A stretch of 64,000 bases of DNA, from contig CACXGN010000005.1 in assembly GCA_902767225.1 (NCBI GenBank), positions 50,801-114,800 on the forward strand, written 5' to 3'. This stretch comes from an uncultured Eubacteriales bacterium. GTDB taxonomy: Bacteria > Bacillota > Clostridia > Christensenellales > Borkfalkiaceae. The notes under the pieces were generated by a model. That model saw only the letters and a list, made by a program, of their open reading frames with translations. It was not told the DNA's origin and ran no database searches. Shown here piece by piece: positions 55,984 through 63,960 of the stretch; position 1 is the stretch's first letter, and the number at the start of each line of letters is the position of its first letter. A program made the position numbers and the translations under genes.

Positions 55984-57050
55984 TATTTAAGTTTTACCTT
56001 ATAGCACCAGTTTCTGGTGTCGGGAACTCTGCCCCATTGAATACCGGTAAGTTCGTCGTATAATTTTTGAGTGAGTTCGCCGATTTGGTTATTCGATACG
56101 GTAAGATCTTTTCCTTCATAGTATAATCTTCCGATCGGCGATACGACCGCAGCCGTGCCAGTTCCCCATGCTTCACTAAGCGAACCGTCTTCCGCGGCGC
56201 TCATAAGTTCGTCTACCGATAAAAGCCTTTCTTCTACTTTGTATCCCCAGTCTTTAAGGATCTGAATAATAGATTTTCTGGTAATTCCCGGAAGAACGGA
56301 GCCTGTAAGTTTTGGCGTAACTACCGTGCCGTTTATATAGAACATAACGTTCATAGATCCGACTTCTTCGATATATTTTCTGTCTACGCCGTCAAGCCAA
56401 AGAACCTGCGAAAATCCGCGCGCCGCAGCGAGTTTCCCCGCTCTTAAACTTGCCGCGTAGTTTCCGCCGCACTTTGCGTATCCAGTGCCGCCGCGAACCG
56501 CTCTAACGTCTCTGTCTTCTATCGTGATCTTAACGGGTGCCAAACCTTCCGCATAGTAGTTACCGACGGGCGATAAAATTATTACGAAAGTGGCGTTATG
56601 AACGGCGTGAACGCCCAAAGATTCGTCGTTTCCGAACATAAACGGTCTTATATAGAGCGACGTGCCCGGTTTATCGGGTATCCAGTCGTAATCTATGTTT
56701 ATAAGTTTAACGAGTGCGTCGATAGTTTCGTTTACGTCAAGTTCCGGAAGGCATAATCTTTCGGCGGAATCGTTCATTCTTTTGAAGTTTTCTTCCGGTC
56801 TGAACATCTGATAGCCGTCTGCGGTTTTATACGCTTTCATGCCTTCGAAAATTTCCGTGCCGTAGTGGAGCACGGTGGACGCGGGATGGATCGGAATATA
56901 TCCGAACGGAACTATTCTTGCGTCGTGCCAGCCCTTTTCTTCGGAAAAGTCCATAACGAACATATGGTCGGTAAAATACTTTCCGAAGCCCAAATTGTTA
57001 AAATCGGGTTTTTCTTTTAAAGTCTTTGCTCTTTCAATTTTTATTTCCAT
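55983..57050 (-). CDS. ilvE: Branched-chain amino acid aminotransferase
   Basis: PLP enzyme of 355 residues (fold type IV), converting 4-methyl-2-oxopentanoate and related acids to Leu, Ile and Val. HYGTEIFEGMKAY, the PLP lysine in GTGYAKCGGNYAASL and QVLWLDGVDRKYIEEVG are typical of the BCAT-II type. Next to the oxidoreductase it would finish amino acid synthesis from 2-oxoacids. Confidence 0.93.
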   Translation of the reverse strand: MEIKIERAKTLKEKPDFNNLGFGKYFTDHMFVMDFSEEKGWHDARIVPFGYIPIHPASTVLHYGTEIFEGMKAYKTADGYQMFRPEENFKRMNDSAERLCLPELDVNETIDALVKLINIDYDWIPDKPGTSLYIRPFMFGNDESLGVHAVHNATFVIILSPVGNYYAEGLAPVKITIEDRDVRAVRGGTGYAKCGGNYAASLRAGKLAAARGFSQVLWLDGVDRKYIEEVGSMNVMFYINGTVVTPKLTGSVLPGITRKSIIQILKDWGYKVEERLLSVDELMSAAEDGSLSEAWGTGTAAVVSPIGRLYYEGKDLTVSNNQIGELTQKLYDELTGIQWGRVPDTRNWCYKVKLK

Positions 57051-57070
57051 AACACACCCCTATGTAAGGT

Positions 57071-59569
57071 TTATTTTTTTGCTTTGATTTTTGCCGCCGC
57101 CTCTTCTCTCATCTTATACTTCAATATCTTCCCTGCGGCGTTCATCGGGAAGGATTTAACAAAATCGAAATATCTCGGAACCTTATGCTTTGCAATCCTT
57201 TCAACGCAGTATTGCCTGAGTTCGGGCTCGGAAAGTTCTTCGCCGTCGTTTAATATTATATACGCATAAGCCTCTTCTCCGTATTTTTCGTCAGGCACTC
57301 CGACTACTTGCACGTCCGAAATCTTCGGGTGGGTGTATAAAAAGTCTTCTATCTCTTTGGGGTATAAGTTTTCACCACCACGGATTATCATATCTTTAAG
57401 TCTGCCGGTTATTCTGAAATTGCCTTCCGGTGTTCTTAAAGCAAGGTCGCCCGTGTGCAGCCACCCTTCTTCGTCGATAGCCAGCGCCGTCGCTTTCGGC
57501 ATTTTATAATAGCCTTTCATAAGGTTATATCCCCTTGCCACGAATTCCCCGACCGTGTTATCGGGAACTTCAAGGTTGGTTTCGGGATCGACTATCTTGC
57601 ACTCGATATTAGGCAGCGGTCTTCCGACCGTGTTTACCCGAACGTCTATCGAATCGTCCGTACTGGACATAGTGCAGCCCGGCGAAGCCTCGGTCTGACC
57701 GTAAACGATAGTTATCTCTTTCATATTCATTTTATCCAAAACTTCTTGCATAACCGCAACGGGACAAGGGCTGCCCGCCATTATTCCCGTTCTCATATAC
57801 GAGAAGTCCGTTTTTGCAAAGTCTTCATGCGCAAGCATCGCTATAAACATAGTGGGAACGCCGTGGAAACACGTTATCCTTTCCTGATTTATGCAAGCGA
57901 GAGCGGGCTTCGGCGAAAAATATGGGAGCGGACAAATAGTTACGCCGTGCGTCATAGACGCCGTCATCGCGAGCACCATACCGAAGCAATGGAACATAGG
58001 AACTTGGATCATCATCCTATCCGCTGTGGAAAGATCCATTCTGTCGCCTATGCACTTTCCGTTGTTAACGATATTATAGTGCGTGAGCATAACGCCCTTC
58101 GGAAATCCGGTAGTTCCCGAAGTATACTGCATATTGCAAACCGAGTTCACGTCTACCGCGTTTGCAATCCTTATCAGTTCTTCGTGCGAAACGGTAACCG
58201 ATTTTTCCATCATTTCGCTATACGTTAAGCACCCGTCCTGTTCAAAGCCGACGGTTACGACGTTGCGCAGGAAAGGCAATCTTTTAGAGTGAAGTTTTTC
58301 GCCCTTTTTAAGATCTTTAAGTTCGGGGCAAAGTTCGTTGATTATTCCGGCATAGTCCGAATCTCTCCAACCCTTTATCAAAACGAGCGTATGAGTATCG
58401 GATTGCTTTAAAAGATATTCCACTTCGTGGATCTTATAAGCCGTGTTTACGGTAACCAAAACCGCGCCTATCTTCGTAGTCGCCCAAAAGGTCAAATACC
58501 ATTCGGGAACGTTTGTTGCCCACACGGCAACGTGATCGCCCGGCTTAACGCCTATCGATAAAAGCGATCTTGCAACCACATCTACTTCGTCGCGGAATTC
58601 CGAATACGTGCGCGTATAATCCAAAGTGGTATATTTAAACGCGATCTGGTCGGGGAATTCTTCCACAACTCTATCGAGAACCTGCGAAAAAGTGCGCTCT
58701 ATCAAAGTTTCTTTTTCCCAGATATATTTACCTGTTTTTCTTTTATTATCGTATAATTTGCTCTGCCAAGAAGGGACTGCCTCGAAAGTTCCCATATACC
58801 CCGCAAACTGCGGCAAAACTATATCTGGATCGCCTAAACTTTCAAGCCACTCGCTCATAAGTTCTAGCGAAACGTAGCCTTCGTAGTTAATGGAGCGGAG
58901 CGAATCGAAAACGCTTTTTATGGGAAGGTCGCCTTCCCCCAAAAGGCAATATTCGATCTTGCCGTTTTCCGCCTTACTGTCTTTAATATGGATATGCTTT
59001 ATATGTTTTCCGAGATTTTCCACCGAAGTGTCGGCGGTTTCTTTGGAATACGTATGAGTATGGTGCATATCCCAAAGCGCCGAAAAGTTGTCAGACGCAA
59101 AGCCGTTTAAAAACGCGGCAAGTTTTTCGGTAGAAGAGTATGCGCCCATGGATTCCAAAAGCACGGTAACATTTTTTTCTTTGGCAACCTTTATTATGGG
59201 GGCTATAAACTTGCGAAGTTTATCTTCCGTTTGTTCGCTTATTTTCTCGTCCGTCGTGCGGATCCTGACGTATTCTACGTTTAATTTCGAAGAAAGATCT
59301 AAAAGTGTTTCAATCTCTTCGCGGTTTTGTTTTTCACGGGAAAAATCCGTTATATTACAAACTGCGTCAAAGCAACTGATTTTTACGCCCTTTTCAAACA
59401 GCGTTCTTTTAAGCGCATTTAAGTTGTTATCGGCAAATGCACCTTCGGTTTTAAATGCCGGCGCGTTAATATCGTGGATTTCAAGTGCATCTATCTTGTT
59501 TTCCGCGCAAAGATCGATAAGCTTATTGACTGGAAGATTCCAGCCGTTTGTCGAAAAAGATAATTTCAT
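57071..59569 (-). CDS. Fusion of xylose-isomerase-like TIM barrel and acyl-CoA synthetase
   Basis: 832 residues. Residues 1 to about 265 are an AP-endonuclease-2-type TIM barrel with possible metal ligands in LLESMG, WDMHHTH, HIHIKD and LELMSEW. After a linker, about 285-832 form a complete adenylate-forming ligase: YTSGTTGFPKGVML, VYGQTEASPG, LHTGDLALRT, GRLKDMIIRGGENLYP and the catalytic lysine in NAAGKILKYK. The ligase half resembles medium-chain fatty acyl-CoA synthetases. I know of no established function for the pairing. It is the second gene of the operon, four bases after the LeuA-like gene. Confidence 0.88.
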   Translation of the reverse strand: MKLSFSTNGWNLPVNKLIDLCAENKIDALEIHDINAPAFKTEGAFADNNLNALKRTLFEKGVKISCFDAVCNITDFSREKQNREEIETLLDLSSKLNVEYVRIRTTDEKISEQTEDKLRKFIAPIIKVAKEKNVTVLLESMGAYSSTEKLAAFLNGFASDNFSALWDMHHTHTYSKETADTSVENLGKHIKHIHIKDSKAENGKIEYCLLGEGDLPIKSVFDSLRSINYEGYVSLELMSEWLESLGDPDIVLPQFAGYMGTFEAVPSWQSKLYDNKRKTGKYIWEKETLIERTFSQVLDRVVEEFPDQIAFKYTTLDYTRTYSEFRDEVDVVARSLLSIGVKPGDHVAVWATNVPEWYLTFWATTKIGAVLVTVNTAYKIHEVEYLLKQSDTHTLVLIKGWRDSDYAGIINELCPELKDLKKGEKLHSKRLPFLRNVVTVGFEQDGCLTYSEMMEKSVTVSHEELIRIANAVDVNSVCNMQYTSGTTGFPKGVMLTHYNIVNNGKCIGDRMDLSTADRMMIQVPMFHCFGMVLAMTASMTHGVTICPLPYFSPKPALACINQERITCFHGVPTMFIAMLAHEDFAKTDFSYMRTGIMAGSPCPVAVMQEVLDKMNMKEITIVYGQTEASPGCTMSSTDDSIDVRVNTVGRPLPNIECKIVDPETNLEVPDNTVGEFVARGYNLMKGYYKMPKATALAIDEEGWLHTGDLALRTPEGNFRITGRLKDMIIRGGENLYPKEIEDFLYTHPKISDVQVVGVPDEKYGEEAYAYIILNDGEELSEPELRQYCVERIAKHKVPRYFDFVKSFPMNAAGKILKYKMREEAAAKIKAKK

Positions 59570-59573
59570 AAAA

Positions 59574-60965
59574 TCAGTCCTCGTAAACGATCTTGTTCAC
59601 GGCGTTAACGTATGCTCTGATCCCCGCGCCGATAATATCGGTGGAAATTCCGCGCCCCGAGAATATTTTGCCATTGTATCTTAATTTTACCAAAGTTTCA
59701 GCCATAGCCTCTTTACCTTCGGTTATAGATGAAATAACAAAATCGTCAAGTTCAAAGTGCATTCCGACAATTTCTTCGATCGCCATAAACGCCGCGTCGA
59801 TAGGTCCGTTCCCGTATGAAAGACCGAAATACGTTTTGCCGCCCTTAATAAGCGCAACGCTTGCCGTCGCCTTTAACACGTTGCTACTTTGAACGGAAAA
59901 TTTATCTACCGTAAAGGTGGGCGGAACTTGGAGGGACGAAGACGCGACTATAACTTCCAAATCTTTTTTGGTTACGGTTTTTCTTCCGGCAATTCTTAAA
60001 TATTCGGAATATACCGCTTCCAAATCTTCCGAGCCCAAATCGTAGCCCATACTTTTAACTAACTTATTAATTTCGGATTTTGTTAAGTCCGCCTTAAATT
60101 CTTCGTTATCTTCTTTTGCGGAAGGTTCGTTAGCCGCGCCGTTACCCGCAGCTATCGAATTTATCTGACCGAGTATCCTTTTAAGACCGGTTTTATTGAG
60201 CGATACGTTAAAGCCCTTTTTGATACCAATCGAATCGATCGCCGAAACGAAAGTTTCGATCGACGGCAGATCTCCCGCGCCGGATGCCGATAGTTTAACG
60301 CCCTTTGCCCCCGCTTCTATCGCGGCAAAGGAATTCGAAACGCCGAGCGAATATTTATCGCTGCAAGAAACGGTGAGATCTACGCCCGAAAGTTCGGGAA
60401 CGTTTTTAAATATATTTTCGATAAATTCGTAAAACTCGCAGTATAGCATGGTTCCCGCAAGATCGATTAAACTTATCGTTTTTGCGCCAGATACTATCGC
60501 CGTTTTGACCGCGGTATATAAAAATTCGGGTTCGGCCCTAGTTGCGTCGTAAAGCGAAACTTCAACGTCGCTTATTAAAGACGCCGCTTTTTGCGTAAGT
60601 TTTTCAAGTTGTTCTAAAACCGCCTTGGGCTTTTTGCTCTTGGCGTATTCCATATACACGGGTGATACGGGAATTTCCAAAATAATTCTTTTATTTTTTG
60701 CACCCGAAACGAGATCGACTGCCTTTTTGATAGACTCTTCCGTTTCGCCGCCGTATACAGCTATCTTGGATTTCTTTACGCACGCGGCGACGGTTTTTAT
60801 CAATACTTCGTCAGCCTTATCGCTCGAAATAGGACCTAGTTCCAAAACGTCGGTATTTAGGTCTGATAGTCTTTTTGCTATTTCCAGTTTTTCTTTAAAG
60901 TTGAAAGAAAGGGTTGCCTTTTCTCTGTTTTTCAGCGAAGAATCGCTTACCGTTACGTTTTGCAT
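59574..60965 (-). CDS. LeuA-like protein with lost catalytic residues, intact leucine-binding domain
   Basis: 463 residues of 2-isopropylmalate synthase build; the usual length is about 510. The DTTLRDGEQ motif reads DSSLKNREK (8-16), so the catalytic Arg is Lys and the metal Asp is Asn. The HCHND metal motif reads SCSDK (200-204), so both His are gone. The GERAGN-type loop reads SGAGDLP. The C-terminal regulatory domain (about 350-463) is well kept: YGNGPIDAAFMAIEEI, SITEGKEAM, STDIIGAGIRAYVNAVNKI. It is thus a likely non-enzyme that may still bind leucine. The ATG at 60965 has an AGGAGG site. First gene of the operon. Confidence 0.85.
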   Translation of the reverse strand: MQNVTVSDSSLKNREKATLSFNFKEKLEIAKRLSDLNTDVLELGPISSDKADEVLIKTVAACVKKSKIAVYGGETEESIKKAVDLVSGAKNKRIILEIPVSPVYMEYAKSKKPKAVLEQLEKLTQKAASLISDVEVSLYDATRAEPEFLYTAVKTAIVSGAKTISLIDLAGTMLYCEFYEFIENIFKNVPELSGVDLTVSCSDKYSLGVSNSFAAIEAGAKGVKLSASGAGDLPSIETFVSAIDSIGIKKGFNVSLNKTGLKRILGQINSIAAGNGAANEPSAKEDNEEFKADLTKSEINKLVKSMGYDLGSEDLEAVYSEYLRIAGRKTVTKKDLEVIVASSSLQVPPTFTVDKFSVQSSNVLKATASVALIKGGKTYFGLSYGNGPIDAAFMAIEEIVGMHFELDDFVISSITEGKEAMAETLVKLRYNGKIFSGRGISTDIIGAGIRAYVNAVNKIVYED

Positions 60966-61250
60966 TGAACTTTTCCTCCTGCTTGTTATTAAAAAAACGT
61001 CCTTGAACTCATGTTCAAGGACGATAAATACCGTGGTACCACCTATCTTATTGCAATAATGCAATCACTCATAAGCCGATAACGGGGCTACCGTAAACTT
61101 TTACTCGGGATTTCCTTTCACCGTTTCCGCTCGGGAATGAGCCTACGTATCTCCCGCACGTTGACTTGCACCAACCGTCAATTCTCTGAGTGCTTCGTAT
61201 ACGCCTGTTTCCGTCACAGCGTTTAAATATATATAATGTTTATAAATATT
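60966..61250 (-). promoter_or_regulatory. Leucine T-box leader
   Basis: The conserved T-box AGGTGGTACCACGG is at 61044-61031 (minus). The terminator CGTCCTTGAAC-loop-GTTCAAGGACG with T7 is at 60991-61023. Stem I has the usual GGTTGGTGCAAG distal loop. Base pairing of GGAA with TTCC and CGTAT with ATACG leaves a specifier loop with CTC followed by A (61141-61139), a leucine codon. Confidence 0.88.
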
Positions 61251-61256
61251 ATTTTG

Positions 61257-61286
61257 ATTATACAATTTTAAAAGCAAACTTGTCAA
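61257..61286 (-). promoter_or_regulatory. Promoter of the leucine T-box operon
   Basis: Minus strand: TTGACA (61286-61281), 18 bp, TATAAT (61262-61257). It is the only strong promoter visible for the ten genes down to 50429. Confidence 0.8.
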
Positions 61287-61306
61287 GCGTTTTTAAGCAC
61301 AGTTTT

Positions 61307-62104
61307 TTATATATTCAGTAAATTTGCAAGGTTAGTTGAGAGTATTTTTTCTCTTTGCTTTTCGGTAAGGTCGATTTTATAAAACCTTTCAAGTTCTTCC
61401 TTTGCGTTCCACATAGGGAAATCGTCTCCGAAGAAGAATTTTTCAGAGCCCAGCATATCGATAAGTTCTTTTGCCTTTTTCTCTCCGATAAATGCAAGCG
61501 ACGAACTAGTATCGAAAAACACGTTTTCTAATCCCTTATAGCAATCAACCTGATCCCAGCACCTGTATCCGCCGAAGTGCGCACCGATAAATTTAACTTT
61601 CGGAAATTTTTTCGCAACGGCGGCAAGCCTTATAGGCTTTGAAAATTCATACCTGTTGTCCCCCGTATGGAAAAGTATCGGAAAATCTTTCCCTATTTCA
61701 CCGACAGCCCCGTAAACCTTATCCATAATAGGATCGTCGATATAAAATTTTTGAAAATCCGGATGAAGTTTTATGCCCTTAAAACCGTTATTTAAGCACC
61801 AAGTCAGTTCTTCGGCAACCGCTTTTTCGGTCATATCCTGATGCAAGGTCATAAACCCTATAAATTCGGGATATTTATCCATTTCCGCCTTAATAAATTC
61901 GTTTATCGAGCGGACTTGCGTTTCTTTGGTTGCGCAAGAGTGAACTACATATTTTGAAATACCCGCTTCGCTGCCTGATTTTATAAGTTCCGCGGGCGTG
62001 CCGTGGCGCTGCATGGGTATATCGTAAAATTTACCTATTGCGTCCGTCGCTTTTTCAGCTATTTTATCCGGATAAATGTGTGCGTGTGCGTTAAAAATTC
62101 TCAT
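61307..62104 (-). CDS. Amidohydrolase-family protein
   Basis: Metal-dependent hydrolase of 265 residues of the PF04909 type: HAHIYPD, GIKLHPDFQKFY, ILFHTGD, IGAHFGG and FGDDFPMW. The family includes decarboxylases and lactonases; substrate unknown. It has its own promoter and no ribosome-binding site, so a leaderless mRNA is likely. It runs toward the leucine operon promoter. Confidence 0.85.
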   Translation of the reverse strand: MRIFNAHAHIYPDKIAEKATDAIGKFYDIPMQRHGTPAELIKSGSEAGISKYVVHSCATKETQVRSINEFIKAEMDKYPEFIGFMTLHQDMTEKAVAEELTWCLNNGFKGIKLHPDFQKFYIDDPIMDKVYGAVGEIGKDFPILFHTGDNRYEFSKPIRLAAVAKKFPKVKFIGAHFGGYRCWDQVDCYKGLENVFFDTSSSLAFIGEKKAKELIDMLGSEKFFFGDDFPMWNAKEELERFYKIDLTEKQREKILSTNLANLLNI

Positions 62105-62110
62105 ATTTAT

Positions 62111-62140
62111 ATACTAAATTCTTTGGCAAAATTTTGTCAA
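62111..62140 (-). promoter_or_regulatory. Promoter of the amidohydrolase gene
   Basis: Minus strand: TTGACA (62140-62135), 18 bp, TAGTAT (62116-62111), six bases before the ATG at 62104. Confidence 0.55.
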
Positions 62141-62214
62141 CTTTTTTAAAAAGGATTTTAGAAATTTTTATTAAAAAAACGGGATTTTTCCCGTCTTTTT
62201 ATATGATAATCTAT

Positions 62215-63033
62215 TTAGAAAACTTCCGTCCGAACTTTATCCGGTGAATCGACTTTTATGTATTCATATCTTGTATCGAGTTCGGATTTATCCACGCGTG
62301 AAACCATAGTATTATAAATTTGATCACGAAGCGCTTGTTCTCTTTCTTTAAGCGGAAGGCTCATATCGGGATAAAAAGGCCCATCGAAATAAATCGTCGA
62401 TCTTGCCTTCCCTTTTTTATTAAGAGTAAAAACGGTCGTTTTGGCGTATGCGGGCAGATTTAATTTACACGGAAAATGAAAAGACTTGGTGCCGAAATCC
62501 CTTATTTTATTATATCTAGGCCAAATATGTTCTTCGGGATAAATCACGATGGGGTGTCCGTCATCCGTCATTTCTTTTACGGATTTTATAAATGTCATAT
62601 AATTTTTTACGCCCTCGGGAACGGGAGTTGCGCCCAAACATTTGACGAACCAACGTATTCCCTTTATATTCACGACGTCGGCACTCGTTAAAATATAGGT
62701 CTGTTTTGGAAAGCAAGCCATATGCCCCGCCGTTGCGTCGGTCACCCAGCCGGTATGATTGCCGAAAATAAAAAATCCTTTCTTTTTATCCGCTCTGTTT
62801 TTTATAACCTTTTTATTTTTTAATTTAGTTCTGAAAAAACACTTGATCAAAATCGTAAGAAAGAAAAGCGCAAAGTAATACATCACCGCCTTAAAAACAA
62901 CATAAAACGGATTTTTGGAATAATAGTTCCATTTCTCTGGTAACGGCTTTTTCGCAATATTGTTGTTTGCAAAATCGTCGTTTGTTTCGTCGAAATAATA
63001 GAATTTATAATATTTGCCTTTAAGTCTTTTCAT
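62215..63033 (-). CDS. Lysophospholipid acyltransferase-like protein
   Basis: Membrane-associated protein of 272 residues. One hydrophobic segment (about 46-66) precedes the acyltransferase fold with GNHTGWVTD and IVIYPEEHIWP, the positions of the PlsC NHx4D and FPEG motifs. Here five residues separate His and Asp rather than four. It probably transfers an acyl group to a lipid or glycolipid; acceptor unknown. Confidence 0.75.
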   Translation of the reverse strand: MKRLKGKYYKFYYFDETNDDFANNNIAKKPLPEKWNYYSKNPFYVVFKAVMYYFALFFLTILIKCFFRTKLKNKKVIKNRADKKKGFFIFGNHTGWVTDATAGHMACFPKQTYILTSADVVNIKGIRWFVKCLGATPVPEGVKNYMTFIKSVKEMTDDGHPIVIYPEEHIWPRYNKIRDFGTKSFHFPCKLNLPAYAKTTVFTLNKKGKARSTIYFDGPFYPDMSLPLKEREQALRDQIYNTMVSRVDKSELDTRYEYIKVDSPDKVRTEVF

Positions 63034-63065
63034 ATTATTTTTGCACTTTTTCTTTCGTTGTCTAA

Positions 63066-63094
63066 ATTATATTATATTTTTATTATTTATTCAA
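63066..63094 (-). promoter_or_regulatory. Promoter of the acyltransferase gene
   Basis: Minus strand: TTGAAT (63094-63089), 17 bp, TATAAT (63071-63066). Confidence 0.6.
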
Positions 63095-63144
63095 AAAAAT
63101 TAAGTAAAATTTGGCATATTACCACTCTAAAATATCAAGAGGAC

Positions 63145-63165
63145 AATTCTCATAAATTGAGAATT
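63145..63165. promoter_or_regulatory. Perfect inverted repeat upstream of the XRE gene
   Basis: AATTCTCA-N5-TGAGAATT, 8-bp arms, ending 12 bp before the -35 box. It is a candidate operator for the membrane XRE protein or its neighbour. Confidence 0.5.
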
Positions 63166-63177
63166 TATCGATTTTTA

Positions 63178-63206
63178 TTGACAAAACATTAAAATAATGA
63201 TAAATT
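63178..63206 (+). promoter_or_regulatory. Promoter of the second membrane XRE gene
   Basis: TTGACA (63178-63183), 17 bp, TAAATT (63201-63206) with an upstream TG. The -10 ends seven bases before the ATG, so the mRNA should be leaderless. Confidence 0.6.
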
Positions 63207-63213
63207 TAACCGT

Positions 63214-63819
63214 ATGAACGGAAATATTGAAAAAAATATAGCAAAAAATCTTGCAGACCTTAGAAAGTTTAAAAAGTTAAAACAATCCGAACTTGCCGAG
63301 AAAATAGGATACTCCGATAAGACGATAAGCCGCTGGGAAAACGGTTCAACTATCCCCGATATAGTTTCTCTTTCCGCACTTGCGGATTTTTACGGAGTAA
63401 GTATCGACGACTTAACAAAAGAAAATTTTGCCGAAACTTACTCTAAAAAAACTATTTTAGACTCTTTTGAAAACCGCATAAACGAACTTGCTCTTCTATT
63501 TTTGGTTTTTACAACCGTTTGGCTTATAGCTGTAGTTATCTACGTTATTTTAAAGATTAAGTATAATCTGTCTTACTGGAACGTGTTTATCTGGGCAATC
63601 CCATTATCATGTATTCCCCTATACTATTCGAATAAAATAACTAAAAATTCAAAAATAATAAAGTCTTTAATATATTCGGTAATGATCTGGACTTTTTTTA
63701 CGGCGATATACCTTCATTGCCTTCCCGAAAATTTCTGGCATTTGTTTTTAATTCCTATACCTATCGAAGTTATGATAGTTTTTTATAACTTTTTTAAAAT
63801 CAAAAAGAAAAATAAATAA
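63214..63819 (+). CDS. XRE-family regulator with C-terminal membrane domain
   Basis: Protein of 201 residues, paralogous to the one at 20000. The HTH (about 8-62; KQSELAEKIGYSDKTISRWE) is followed by about four hydrophobic segments (roughly 92-196). It stands alone with its own promoter and terminator; target and signal are unknown. Confidence 0.85.
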   Translation: MNGNIEKNIAKNLADLRKFKKLKQSELAEKIGYSDKTISRWENGSTIPDIVSLSALADFYGVSIDDLTKENFAETYSKKTILDSFENRINELALLFLVFTTVWLIAVVIYVILKIKYNLSYWNVFIWAIPLSCIPLYYSNKITKNSKIIKSLIYSVMIWTFFTAIYLHCLPENFWHLFLIPIPIEVMIVFYNFFKIKKKNK

Positions 63820-63827
63820 ATAATTTT

Positions 63828-63857
63828 AAGCCGCAAAATAATAGCGGCTTTTTTTGA
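63828..63857 (+). terminator. Terminator of the second membrane XRE gene
   Basis: AAGCCGC / GCGGCTT with a 9-nt loop and T7. Confidence 0.75.
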
Positions 63858-63934
63858 AAATAAATACAAACAACTTTGTTAAATTAGAACTATGGCATCC
63901 GAACTAGTAAGTTCACTCACTCGTCTCCTTACCA

Positions 63935-63960
63935 AACAAAAAAACACCCAAATGGGTGTT
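63935..63960 (-). terminator. Terminator of a minus-strand unit beyond the window
   Basis: AACACCCA-AA-TGGGTGTT followed on the minus strand by TTTTTTTGTTTGG. It must end a gene or RNA that lies mostly past position 64000. The 40 bases upstream include GGGAGCCC but do not identify it. Confidence 0.7.

Noticed and set aside
57455..58228. 257-codon ORF on the plus strand
   Set aside because: Antisense to the acyl-CoA synthetase fusion; composition is rich in His/Arg, as expected from reading the opposite strand, and there is no promoter, ribosome-binding site or domain.
59088..59684. 198-codon ORF on the plus strand
   Set aside because: Spans the ends of two clear minus-strand genes; no start signals.
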